A stretch of DNA of 37,243 bases, from NCBI GenBank assembly GCA_031404155.1, contig JANNGZ010000326.1, positions 1 through 37,243 on the forward strand, read 5' to 3'. Under the pieces are notes generated by a model. It ran no database searches. It was not told where the DNA came from and saw nothing but the letters and a program-made list of their open reading frames with translations. Positions 7,950 through 15,967 of the stretch are shown here, one piece after another. A program made the position numbers and the translations under genes. The DNA is from JANNGZ01 sp031404155. Lineage in GTDB: Bacteria > Pseudomonadota > Gammaproteobacteria > Burkholderiales > Burkholderiaceae_C. Positions within the stretch are counted from its first letter, which is position 1. Every line of letters begins with the position of its first letter.

Positions 7950-9020
7950 CTATTCGCTCTCGAGCAGGCGCCGCACCGGCGCCGGCAGGCCCATCTTCAG
8001 CGCCGCGTCGAGTTCAAACCAACGGCCGGGTGGCAACGCCGACCCGAGCGCTTGCATGCGCGCCGCGCCAAGGCGTGCCGGCAGTTGATGGTGCACCGGC
8101 AGCAGCGTCCAGTCGAAATGCGTCAGCGCGTGTTCGACCGGCGGCAGCGTGTGGCCGGCGCCGGGCCAGCCCGCCACCAGGGCCTCGATGGCCGACATCG
8201 ATTCGAACTCCGGCAGGCTCCACAAGGACGCCCACACCCCCCGGGCGGGCCGCTGCGTCAGCCAGACCCGGCCCGCGTGTTCGAGCCAGAGCAGGGCGTG
8301 GCGGCGCTCCCCGCGTTTGAGCTTGCGTGTCTTGACCGGGTAGCGCTGCGGCTGGCCTTGCGCATGAGCCACGCATCGGGCCACGAGCGGGCAGGCCTCG
8401 CAGCGTGGTGCGCGCGTGCCGCACAGGGTCGCGCCCAGGTCCATCAGTCCCTGGGTGTAGGCCTCGATGCCCCGCGCCGGCAGCAGTGCTTCGGCCTGCT
8501 GCCACAGGCGCCGTTCGTTGGCCGCCTCGGCAAGGTCGGCATCGAAGCCGAGGACCCGGGTGAGCACCCGCTTGACGTTGCCGTCGAGGATCGCGGCCCG
8601 CTCGCCGAAGCAGAACGCGGCCATCGCCGCGGCGGTCGAGCGGCCGATGCCGGGCAGGGTTTGCAAGGCCTGGCTGCTCGCCGGAAACCGGCCGCCGTGT
8701 TGCTTGACCACGGCCTGCGCGCAGAGATGCAGGTTGCGCGCGCGGCTGTAGTAGCCCAGGCCGCTCCACAACGCGAGCACGTCGTCCAGCGCGGCGGCTG
8801 CCAGGCGCTGCACATCGGGGAAACGGGCCAGGAAGCGCGGGAAGTACTCGAGCACGGTCGCGACCTGGGTCTGCTGGAGCATCACCTCGGACAGCCAGAC
8901 CCGGTACGGGTCCTTCGTGCCCTGCCACGGCAGGCCGTGCCGGCCGTGGCGCCGCTGCCAGCGGATGACGGTCTCAGCCAGCGACGGTAGCGTCACCCGA
9001 TCGGAGGCTTGGCGTGGCAC
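7950..9020 (-). CDS. mutY: Adenine DNA glycosylase MutY
   Basis: Removes adenine mispaired with 8-oxoguanine, preventing G-to-T mutations. The 356-residue protein has the helix-hairpin-helix LQTLPGIGRSTAAAM followed by the catalytic Asp region ILDGNVKRV. SEVMLQQTQVATV carries the catalytic Glu. The iron-sulphur ligands are spaced C-x6-C-x2-C-x5-C in CGTRAPRCEACPLVARC. A Nudix-like C-terminal domain recognises 8-oxoG. The start is a GTG at 9020, 16 bp after the GTPase stop. It is probably co-transcribed with the upstream GTPase gene, with mutM 148 bp further up on the same strand. Confidence 0.97.
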   Translation of the reverse strand: MPRQASDRVTLPSLAETVIRWQRRHGRHGLPWQGTKDPYRVWLSEVMLQQTQVATVLEYFPRFLARFPDVQRLAAAALDDVLALWSGLGYYSRARNLHLCAQAVVKQHGGRFPASSQALQTLPGIGRSTAAAMAAFCFGERAAILDGNVKRVLTRVLGFDADLAEAANERRLWQQAEALLPARGIEAYTQGLMDLGATLCGTRAPRCEACPLVARCVAHAQGQPQRYPVKTRKLKRGERRHALLWLEHAGRVWLTQRPARGVWASLWSLPEFESMSAIEALVAGWPGAGHTLPPVEHALTHFDWTLLPVHHQLPARLGAARMQALGSALPPGRWFELDAALKMGLPAPVRRLLESE

Positions 9021-9036
9021 TCAGGCCGGCCTGCCG

Positions 9037-11067
9037 TCACGCTGCTCGCTCGGCGCCGCGCGGCAGCACCAGGGTCAGCGTCGGCGGGTCGCGTTCCGCA
9101 GAACCCGGCACCTCGCGCGCCAGCGGCATCGGCCGCGACGCACCGTCGGCCTCGGGCTCACGCGCGGCCTCGGCGCGCACCGCGTCGACCGCGTTCATCA
9201 GCCCGGCCTGCAAGCCACGGAGCCGTTCGTCGTGGGCTTCGATCTCGCCGATGCGCTGCTCGAGTTCGCCGGCGGCTTCCTGGATCCGCTCGAGCGCTTC
9301 GCGGCGGCGCTTGAAGCCACGCCGGCGCTCGCGCAACTGGGCATCCACTTGGGAGGTCGCGGCCTTGTTCCAGAGTTCGACATCGCTGCTCGCGTTCTCG
9401 AACACGATGCGCAGCTTGGACAGCAGCATGCGGCGCAACTGCTCCATGAAGCGCGGCTCGGAGAGCTTGATCGCATTGGACAGTCCGAGGTACTGGCCGT
9501 AGTTGGCCTCCAGGGTGTCGATCTCGCTCATGTAGTTCGACAGCGCCGGCGGCTTCACCAGCGCGAGCGCGAAGCCGTAGTCGCCGTTGAGCTGCAGAAA
9601 GCTCGCGTTGAGCATTTCATGCGTCTCTTCCAGCTTGGCGATCGCGCCCGCCACACGCGCTCGCAGGCGTGTGCACAACTGCGAGAAGGCCTTCTTCGCG
9701 CCCAGGTTGAACATCGTCGCGGCGATGTCGCGCTGCATCTGCGCCACCTGGTCGCGCAGCTTTTCGCTGGCCAGCGCTTCCAGGGTGTCGCGCTCGATGC
9801 GCAGGTGCACCGAACGCAGCGCGGTCAGGCGCGCGGTGCAGCGCTCGAACTCGGCGGTCTCCTGGTCGACACGCCGGAGCATCAGCGTGACCTTGCCGCC
9901 GCTCTTGCCGCGCAAACCGCGCAGCTCGAGCATCTGCTCCGACAACTGGCGCCGCTGGTCGTTGAGGCGGCGCAGCGCATGCGCCTGCAATTGGCCGGCG
10001 CTTTCGAGCACGGTTTGCACCAGCACTTCGCGGCGGCGCGGCAGCAGCTCGTTGGCCAGCGCCGCTTCGAGTTCGGGCAGGCGGCTCGCGGTGAGCGCCA
10101 TGCGCTGGCCGTCGATGCGCGCGGCCAGCGCCTGGCGTGCCGAGAGCGGGAACACCTTGTCGATGCTCACGCCCAGCGTGGCGGCGCTGTCGCGACGCTG
10201 GCGGTCGATCTGGGCGCTGACTTGCGCAGCGTCGAGCAGCGGGTCAACCAGGGTGTCGATCTTGTTCAGCACCACGTAGCGCGCCACCGACTGCGCACCC
10301 AGATGGTCGCGCCACATCGTCAGGTCGCTCTTGGTGACACCGGTGTCGGCGCCGAGGATGAAGACCAGCGCATGTGCCGCCGGCAGCAGGCTGAGCGTGA
10401 GCTCGGGCTCGGCGCCGATCGCATTCAGCCCCGGGGTGTCCAGCACCACCAGGCCGCGGCGCAGCAAGGGGTGCGGATAGTTCACCACCGCGTGGCGCCA
10501 GGCCGGCACCTCGACCAGGCCTTCGGCAATCAGCGGCGGGTTGTCGTCGGGGCGATCGTCGTGCCAGAAACCGAGCGCACGCGCTTCGCGCAGCGTGACC
10601 GCCTTGGTGCGCATCACCTCGCTCATCGCCTCGGCGAGTTTGTCGGGCGATGCGGCGTCCAGGCGAACCCGGGTCCAGGCGTCGGTGCGCGCGCGCATCT
10701 CGGCCAGCGAATGGCCGTCCAGGCGCGAGTCGATCGGCAGCAGCGAGAGCTGCGGCGGCTCGCCCTGGGTGCAGCTCAACTCCACCGGGCACATGGTGGT
10801 GCGCCCGGGGGTGGCGGGCAGGATGCGCCGCCCGGTGTCGGCGAAGAAGATGGCGTTGATCAGCTCGGACTTGCCGCGCGAGAACTCGGCGACGAAGGCG
10901 ACGACGAGACGGTCCGACGCGAGGCGCTCGCGCACCGACTCGACGATGCCGTGGTTCTCGATCAGCTCATGGTCGCCGAGGAAACGTGCCAGGTCGGTGA
11001 GCCGCCGGTCGACGGCCCGTCGCCAGCCGGCCAGGGCGTCGAGTTGACCGGCAAAGGTAGGCTCCAT
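9037..11067 (-). CDS. Dynamin-family GTPase (bacterial dynamin-like protein)
   Basis: A large GTPase of 676 residues. The G1 loop is AEFSRGKS at 60-67, with Ala in place of the usual first Gly. The likely G2 Thr is in the ATPGRTT stretch. G3 is DTPG in VVLDTPGLNA, and G4 is NKID in YVVLNKIDTL. The rest is long alpha-helix with charged coiled coils at about 380-430 and 580-640, typical of dynamin stalks. No strong transmembrane helix is seen, so membrane association would be peripheral. Family members remodel membranes or support stress tolerance; this protein's role is unknown. It lies between mutY and mutM on the same strand. Confidence 0.88.
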   Translation of the reverse strand: MEPTFAGQLDALAGWRRAVDRRLTDLARFLGDHELIENHGIVESVRERLASDRLVVAFVAEFSRGKSELINAIFFADTGRRILPATPGRTTMCPVELSCTQGEPPQLSLLPIDSRLDGHSLAEMRARTDAWTRVRLDAASPDKLAEAMSEVMRTKAVTLREARALGFWHDDRPDDNPPLIAEGLVEVPAWRHAVVNYPHPLLRRGLVVLDTPGLNAIGAEPELTLSLLPAAHALVFILGADTGVTKSDLTMWRDHLGAQSVARYVVLNKIDTLVDPLLDAAQVSAQIDRQRRDSAATLGVSIDKVFPLSARQALAARIDGQRMALTASRLPELEAALANELLPRRREVLVQTVLESAGQLQAHALRRLNDQRRQLSEQMLELRGLRGKSGGKVTLMLRRVDQETAEFERCTARLTALRSVHLRIERDTLEALASEKLRDQVAQMQRDIAATMFNLGAKKAFSQLCTRLRARVAGAIAKLEETHEMLNASFLQLNGDYGFALALVKPPALSNYMSEIDTLEANYGQYLGLSNAIKLSEPRFMEQLRRMLLSKLRIVFENASSDVELWNKAATSQVDAQLRERRRGFKRRREALERIQEAAGELEQRIGEIEAHDERLRGLQAGLMNAVDAVRAEAAREPEADGASRPMPLAREVPGSAERDPPTLTLVLPRGAERAA

Positions 11068-11236
11068 GCGATACGTGGCTCAGGCTATCAATCGAGCGGG
11101 GATCGTAGCTCAGCGAAATCGCCTGGGCCATCAGCGAAACATCTGCTGACGCCGGCGCAGGAACAATGTCGCAACGGCGCACGCTGCGGTGGCACGGCGC
11201 CGTCATCGCGCGCGGCGAAACCTCCTTGCGCGGTAT

Positions 11237-12088
11237 TCAGCGGCGTTGGCAGACGGCGCAGAAGAACGTCGAGCGCTGAGCGGTGACGATGCGCCGAACC
11301 GGCGTGCCGCAGCGCCCGCAGGCCTGACCTTCGCGGCCGTAGACCTTGGCGCTGTTCTGGAACGCGCCGCTCTGGCCATGCGCGTCGCGAAAGTCGCGCA
11401 GCGTCGAGCCCCCCAGCTCGAGCGCACGGGCCAGCGTTGCGCGCACCGCGGCGAGCAACCGGCTCGCGCGGGGCCGGCTGATCGTGTTGCAGCGGGCGTG
11501 GGGGTGGATGCCGGCGTCGAACAGGGCCTCGCAGGCGTAAATGTTGCCGGCACCGACCACAATCTCGCCGCCGAGCAAAGCTGACTTGACATGGCAGCGC
11601 CGCAGCTGGAGCGCGGCGTGAAAGCAGGCGCCGTCGAGCGCCGGATCGAAGGGCTCCTGGCCCAGGCGAGAGAGCAGCGTCGAGGCCGGCGGCGCATCCA
11701 GCGCGCTGGACCACAACACCGCGCCGAAGCGCCGCGGATCGGTCAGGCGCAGGGTGCCGTGTGTGGTGACCAAATCGAAGTGGTCATGCTTGCCCGGTGC
11801 GGCCACCGCAGTGCGAAACGCCAGCGAGCCCGACATGCCCAGGTGCATCAGCAGTCCACCACCTGGGTCGAAAGGCGGTTCGTCCGCGCCGCGAGCCCGC
11901 TGCAATGGCAACCAGAGGTATTTGCCGCGGCGCGTGACCAGCCCCGCGCGCAGGCCGACAAGCCGCTCCGGCGCCACGCCCAGCGGCCAGCGCAGTGGCG
12001 CGCCCAGGCGCAAGGCCTGCACCGTAGCGCCGGCGATGCGCCCGGCAAACGACTGGCGCGTGACTTCAACCTCGGGCAGCTCGGGCAT
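11237..12088 (-). CDS. mutM: Formamidopyrimidine-DNA glycosylase (Fpg/MutM)
   Basis: Bifunctional glycosylase/AP lyase that excises 8-oxoguanine and FapyG. The 283-residue protein starts MPELPEVEV, with the catalytic N-terminal Pro and Glu. A Lys in RRGKYLWL corresponds to the conserved beta-hairpin Lys. LTDPRRFG and the H2TH region (VGAGNIYACEALF) follow. The C-terminal zinc finger is C-x2-C-x16-C-x2-C and carries the QR motif (AQRSTFFC). It is divergent from the TPR/lolB pair, with 91 bp between starts. The 169 bp downstream, before the GTPase, hold no recognised feature. Confidence 0.97.
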   Translation of the reverse strand: MPELPEVEVTRQSFAGRIAGATVQALRLGAPLRWPLGVAPERLVGLRAGLVTRRGKYLWLPLQRARGADEPPFDPGGGLLMHLGMSGSLAFRTAVAAPGKHDHFDLVTTHGTLRLTDPRRFGAVLWSSALDAPPASTLLSRLGQEPFDPALDGACFHAALQLRRCHVKSALLGGEIVVGAGNIYACEALFDAGIHPHARCNTISRPRASRLLAAVRATLARALELGGSTLRDFRDAHGQSGAFQNSAKVYGREGQACGRCGTPVRRIVTAQRSTFFCAVCQRR

Positions 12089-12179
12089 CCGACGATTATC
12101 ATGAGCTCCAACAGGCGGTCGACGCGCCCTTGCGCAGCCGCAAGGCGTGATTCAGCGGCCTGAGGATTCAGGAGACGCC

Positions 12180-13955
12180 ATGCCCCGCCGACTTGTTCGT
12201 GAGTTCTCACGCGTGGCCGCGGCCGCGGTGCTGGGCGGTGCTGCGTTCGGCGGCGCGTTCGCGCAGGCCACGGCCGCCGAGCGGATCGCCAATTCAACGC
12301 TCGACGCGCCGCTTTTCTACCAACTGCTGATCGGTGAGATCGAGCTGCGCGGCGGCCAGGCCGGCACCGCCTACGAGGTGCTGCTCGACGCCGCGAGGCG
12401 AACCCGCGACGAGGCGCTGTTCCGGCGCGCGGTGGAGGTTGCGCTCCAGGCCCGCGCCGGCGAACAGGCCCTGTCCGCGGTGACCGCCTGGCGCGCCGCG
12501 CTGCCCGAGTCCCTGGATGCCTTGAGATTCCAGGTTCAGTTGCTGGTCGGCCTGAACCGGGTGAGCGAGGTGTCGGAGCCGCTGCGTGCGCTGCTCGAAC
12601 GGACACCGGCCGCGGAACGCGCGGCGGTGATCGCTTCGCTGCCACGATTTTTCCAGCGCAGCGGGGACCGCAAGCAGGCCGCCTCGGTGCTCGAACCGCT
12701 GCTCGAGCCCTACCTCAACAACAACGAAACCCGAACCGCGGCGAGCGTGGCCCTTGGCCGCACATGGCTGGCCTCGGGCGAGCTGCCACGTGCGCTGGCC
12801 GCCGCGGAGCGCGCCGCCACCGACGACCCGTCGTCCACCGGCCCGGTTTTGCTCGCACTGGACCTGTTGCCGACCAACCCGGCGGCCGAGCGCCTGGTGA
12901 CCCATTACCTGCAAGGCCCGAAGGCCGAGGTGGCGCTGCGCGTGGCCTATGTGCAGGTGCTCGCGGCGGCACAGCGCTACAACGACGCGGTGGCGCAACT
13001 GAAGATCGTCACGCGGGAGCAGCCGACCCTCGCGCCGCCCTGGCTCACGCTCGGCGCGCTGCTGGTGGACCTGCGCCAGCCCAAGGACGCCGAGGCTGCG
13101 TTGCAGCGCTTTGTGCAACTGAGGCAGGGCGCAGCGGCGGCGCCTGCGGCGGCGGATGACGACGGCGACGAGGCGTCCTCCTCCGACGGTGGCCTCACCC
13201 AGGCCTGGCTGCTGCTGGCACAGGCCTGCGAGCAGCGCGGCGACTTCGCCGCTGCCGAAGCCTGGCTGCGCCGCGTCGACAACCCGCAGCGCGCACTCGA
13301 GGTGCAATCGCGCCGCGCCACGCTGATGGCAAGGCAAGGGCAGTTGCCCGCGGCACGGGAGCTGATCCGCCGCGTGCCCGAACGCGGGCCCGACGACGCG
13401 CGCGCCAAGCTGGTGGCCGAGGCGCAGGTGCTGCGCGAAGTCAAGCGCTGGAGCGACGCGCACGAGGTGCTCGCGCAGGCCAGTTCACGATTCCCCGCCG
13501 ATGCCGACCTGCTGTACGAACAGGCGATGGTGGCCGAGAAGCTGAACCGTGTTGACGAAATGGAACGAACGCTTCGCCGGGTGATTGAGCTCAAGCCCGA
13601 GAACCAGCATGCCTACAACGCACTGGGTTATTCGCTGGCCGATCGCAATGTGCGCCTGCCCGAGGCGCGCGAGCTGATCCGCAAGGCGCTGGCGCTGGCG
13701 CCGGGTGACCCGTTCATCACCGACAGCCTGGGCTGGGTCGAGTTCCGCATGGGCAACCGTGAGGAGGCCATCAAGCTGCTGCGGCAGGCCTACCAGAGCC
13801 GGCCGGACACCGAGATCGCGACCCACCTCGGTGAGGTGCTGTGGGCGAACGGGCAACGCGACGAAGCGCGGCGCGTCTGGCGCGACGCCAGCCAGCGCGA
13901 CACCCAAAACGAGGTGCTGCGCGAAACACTCGCGCGGCTCAAGGTCAGCCTGTGA
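12180..13955 (+). CDS. Exported TPR-repeat protein
   Basis: A 591-residue protein with an N-terminal signal peptide: RR near the start, hydrophobic AAAAVLGGAAFGGAFAQA, likely cut after AQA. The rest is tetratricopeptide repeats, clearest near the C-terminus (NQHAYNALGYSLADR, DPFITDSLGWVEFRMGN). An acidic low-complexity insert (ADDDGDEASSSDGG) lies near residue 322. No lipobox is seen, so it is probably periplasmic. It starts at the ATG at 12180, after a purine-rich AGGAGAC. The stop overlaps the lolB start as GTGA, and TPR proteins are common directly before lolB in Burkholderiales. The function is unknown; a role in outer-membrane assembly is inference from context. Confidence 0.85.
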   Translation: MPRRLVREFSRVAAAAVLGGAAFGGAFAQATAAERIANSTLDAPLFYQLLIGEIELRGGQAGTAYEVLLDAARRTRDEALFRRAVEVALQARAGEQALSAVTAWRAALPESLDALRFQVQLLVGLNRVSEVSEPLRALLERTPAAERAAVIASLPRFFQRSGDRKQAASVLEPLLEPYLNNNETRTAASVALGRTWLASGELPRALAAAERAATDDPSSTGPVLLALDLLPTNPAAERLVTHYLQGPKAEVALRVAYVQVLAAAQRYNDAVAQLKIVTREQPTLAPPWLTLGALLVDLRQPKDAEAALQRFVQLRQGAAAAPAAADDDGDEASSSDGGLTQAWLLLAQACEQRGDFAAAEAWLRRVDNPQRALEVQSRRATLMARQGQLPAARELIRRVPERGPDDARAKLVAEAQVLREVKRWSDAHEVLAQASSRFPADADLLYEQAMVAEKLNRVDEMERTLRRVIELKPENQHAYNALGYSLADRNVRLPEARELIRKALALAPGDPFITDSLGWVEFRMGNREEAIKLLRQAYQSRPDTEIATHLGEVLWANGQRDEARRVWRDASQRDTQNEVLRETLARLKVSL

Positions 13956-14506
13956 CCCTGGCGGCGGCGCGCGCCGCCACGGGGCTGGCCGTGCTGGTCT
14001 GCGCCGGGATCGTGTTGGCCGGCTGCGCGACCACGGCAGCGCCGAACAACGGGCTCGGTGCGGTACTCGCGGGCCGGCTGTCGATACGGGTCGACGAGCA
14101 CAACGGCGAGGCGGCGCGAAGTGCCAGCGCCAGCTTCGAGTTGCGCGGCGACGCGCGGCGGGGCGAGCTCACTCTGGACACGCCTCTGGGCACCACGCTG
14201 GCGCGAGCGCGTTGGTCGCCAGGGGGCGCAGAGGCGGTCACACCGGACGGCTCGACGCGCCACGCCGACCTCGACGCGCTGTCACAGGACCTGTTTCAGG
14301 AACGGCTGCCGCTGGCGGCCCTGCTCGACTGGCTGCGCGGTCGTCCTTGGGCTGGTGCGCCATCGGTCGCGTTGAGTTCGGGCAGCGGCTTCGAACAACT
14401 CGGCTGGCGCGTCGACCTGTCCCGTCAAGCCGAAGGTTGGGTGATCGCGACGCGGGCCGCGCCACCGGCGATCACCCTCCGCGCCAAGGTGACCGGCCCG
14501 CAATGA
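13952..14506 (+). CDS. lolB: Outer-membrane lipoprotein receptor LolB
   Basis: LolB takes lipoproteins from the periplasmic carrier LolA and inserts them in the outer membrane. The GTG start at 13952 overlaps the preceding stop. It gives a 184-residue precursor with a signal peptide and lipobox LAGC (hydrophobic LAVLVCAGIVLAGC), then GRLSIRVDEH and ASFELRGDARRGELTLDTPLG, the typical LolB beta-strand pattern. DWLRGRPW and the QAEGWVI stretch near the C-terminus also fit. The stop codon TGA coincides with the start of a repeat element that fills the gap to ispE. Confidence 0.9.
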   Translation: MTLAAARAATGLAVLVCAGIVLAGCATTAAPNNGLGAVLAGRLSIRVDEHNGEAARSASASFELRGDARRGELTLDTPLGTTLARARWSPGGAEAVTPDGSTRHADLDALSQDLFQERLPLAALLDWLRGRPWAGAPSVALSSGSGFEQLGWRVDLSRQAEGWVIATRAAPPAITLRAKVTGPQ

Positions 14507-14729
14507 GCACGCCGGGCCGCCACCGACCAGAGTCCGATGGCCTTCGTGCCGCCCAAGTGCGCACAGGCGGACTTGGCGCCGCGGTACTCGGCCGCAAGCG
14601 CGAATGCTCCTGCTCGGCGGGACCGAGCCCGGACCCAGTCCGTCCCTGCGGACGGGCTGAGCCTGGCGAAGGCATGGCTCCTCCGCGAACCGGGCGGCAC
14701 GCAGCGTCCGGGGTGAACCCATGAGCCTG
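14503..14729 (+). repeat. Stop-to-start intergenic mosaic repeat, copy 1 (lolB-ispE)
   Basis: The element begins at the lolB stop (ATGAGCACGCCGGGCCGCC) and continues through GCGCACAGGCGGACTTGG, a short hairpin (CCGTCC/GGACGG near 14640-14655) and GCTGAGCCTGGCGAAGG. It ends in CGCAGCGTCCGGGGTG plus ATGAGCCTG, the ispE start. The opening segment, the CAGGCGGACTTGG block and the ending each recur in the hisG-hisD gap. Confidence 0.55.
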
Positions 14730-15644
14730 CGCTCGCTGGTCGACGTTCCTGCGCCGGCCAAGCTCAACCTGTTCCTTCACGTTGTGGGGCAGCGCGAGGA
14801 TGGCTACCACCTGCTGCAGTCCCTGTTCGCGCTGATCGACTGGGCCGATACCCTTCACCTCGAGCGTCGCGGCGACGGCCTGCTGCGGCGCCACGACCTC
14901 GGCCCGGCGTTGCCGGCCGACGACCTGACACTGCGCGCGGCCGGGCTGTTGCAATCGAAGAGCGGCGCACGCTGGGGTGCCGACATTTCGGTGCTCAAGT
15001 CGGTGCCCTGGGGCGCCGGCATGGGCGGCGGCAGTTCGGACGCGGCCAGCGCCCTGCTCGCGCTGAACCGGCTCTGGGGCTTGAACTGGCCCCGCAAGCG
15101 CCTGATGGCCCTGGGGCTCGAGCTGGGCGCCGATGTGCCGTTTTTCATCGGCGGCGACAACGCCTTCGTCGAAGGCATCGGCGAGAGGCTCACGCCGGTG
15201 GCGCTGCCGGCGCAACGGTATGCCGTGCTCAAACCCCCGGCGACACTGGACACCCGGGCGGTGTTCGCCAGCCCGGAGCTGGTCCGCAGCACCGACGCTG
15301 CTATAATTTCAGGCTTTCTTGAGAACGAAGCAAAGCTCGTTGCGTGGGCTGCGGACGAGGCGCGAAACGACCTTCAAGCCGTGGCCCAAATGCTCTGCCC
15401 CGAGGTGGCCCAGGCCGCCGAATGGCTGGGCCAGCGCTTCGGCAACAGCCGGATGACCGGTTCGGGCAGCGCGGTGTTTGCAAGAGTGCGTGAAGAGCCG
15501 GAACGCATCGGTACTGAATTTGTAGGCGTTGACACCCCACCTCGGGCGACTTGGCCGGCGGACCATGAAATTCAGACGGGCTGGGTGGGTCGAATCTGCC
15601 GCGGTTTGCCGCAGCACCCGCTTCAGAATTGGGCAACGGACTGA
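14721..15644 (+). CDS. ispE: 4-diphosphocytidyl-2-C-methyl-D-erythritol kinase
   Basis: GHMP kinase of the non-mevalonate (MEP) isoprenoid pathway, phosphorylating CDP-methylerythritol. The 307-residue protein has the N-terminal APAKLNLFLHVVGQREDGYH, the ATP loop WGAGMGGGSSDAASALLALN, ELGADVPFFIGG, and the C-terminal MTGSGSAVFAR. The start codon and first codons (ATGAGCCTG) belong to a repeat element also found before hisD and a small gene. A near-consensus extended -10 (TGCTATAAT) lies inside the gene at 15299-15307. Confidence 0.96.
   Translation: MSLRSLVDVPAPAKLNLFLHVVGQREDGYHLLQSLFALIDWADTLHLERRGDGLLRRHDLGPALPADDLTLRAAGLLQSKSGARWGADISVLKSVPWGAGMGGGSSDAASALLALNRLWGLNWPRKRLMALGLELGADVPFFIGGDNAFVEGIGERLTPVALPAQRYAVLKPPATLDTRAVFASPELVRSTDAAIISGFLENEAKLVAWAADEARNDLQAVAQMLCPEVAQAAEWLGQRFGNSRMTGSGSAVFARVREEPERIGTEFVGVDTPPRATWPADHEIQTGWVGRICRGLPQHPLQNWATD
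15299..15307 (+). promoter_or_regulatory. Candidate extended -10 promoter inside ispE, facing tRNA-Gln/prs
   Basis: TGCTATAAT is a perfect sigma-70 -10 hexamer with the TGn extension. No convincing -35 lies 16-18 bp upstream, which extended -10 promoters can tolerate. It stands in an otherwise GC-rich gene and would start transcripts covering the end of ispE, tRNA-Gln and prs. Confidence 0.4.
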
Positions 15645-15739
15645 GAGATTGCAAGTTGGCGGCGCATTCCACGACCATTTGAAGGTCGAGGCGCGAGCCG
15701 CAAAAGTTTGAAGGTTGCGGCGCAAGCGGCAACCGGTGT

Positions 15740-15816
15740 AGGGGAGTCGCCAAGTTGGTCAAGGCATCGGATTTTGATTCCGACATGCGAGGGTTCGAGT
15801 CCTTCCTCCCCTGCCA
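15740..15816 (+). tRNA. tRNA-Gln (UUG)
   Basis: A 77-nt cloverleaf with encoded CCA. The acceptor AGGGGAG pairs perfectly with CTCCCCT, and the discriminator is G. The D stem is GCC/GGC. The anticodon loop TTTTGAT carries TTG at 15774-15776. The T arm is GAGGG-TTCGAGT-CCTTC. It lies between ispE and prs, a common position in Burkholderiales, and is probably co-transcribed with prs. Confidence 0.97.
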
Positions 15817-15903
15817 AATCCTCAGGATCGAGCGCTGACGCGCGGCACGAGGCGCCGCTGACGGCCAGGCTCGCCGCGCTGGCCCAGCCGGCCGGTCGCT
15901 CCC

Positions 15904-15963
15904 GACGAAAGTCACGCGAAAACCACTACGAAAATCACGACGAAAGTCACAACGAAAGACCGG
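15904..15963. repeat. 12-bp imperfect tandem repeat in the prs leader
   Basis: Five consecutive 12-bp units (starts 15904, 15916, 15928, 15940, 15952) share the pattern RCGAAARTCACN, the last one only in its first half. The array ends 4 bp before the prs GTG start. It is unusually A-rich for this genome and may help open the ribosome-binding region. Function unknown. Confidence 0.55.
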
Positions 15964-15967
15964 CGAC

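Noticed and set aside
11068..11236. Possible RNA gene (GTAGCTCAGCG resembles a tRNA D-arm)
   Set aside because: No acceptor stem, anticodon arm or T-arm can be folded around it.
8917..11286. A 789-codon open frame on the + strand across mutY and the GTPase
   Set aside because: Composition is antisense-like; both minus-strand genes have complete family motifs over the same bases.
15529..15711. Short forward frame at the end of ispE
   Set aside because: It overlaps ispE in another frame, has no ribosome-binding site and no recognisable protein.
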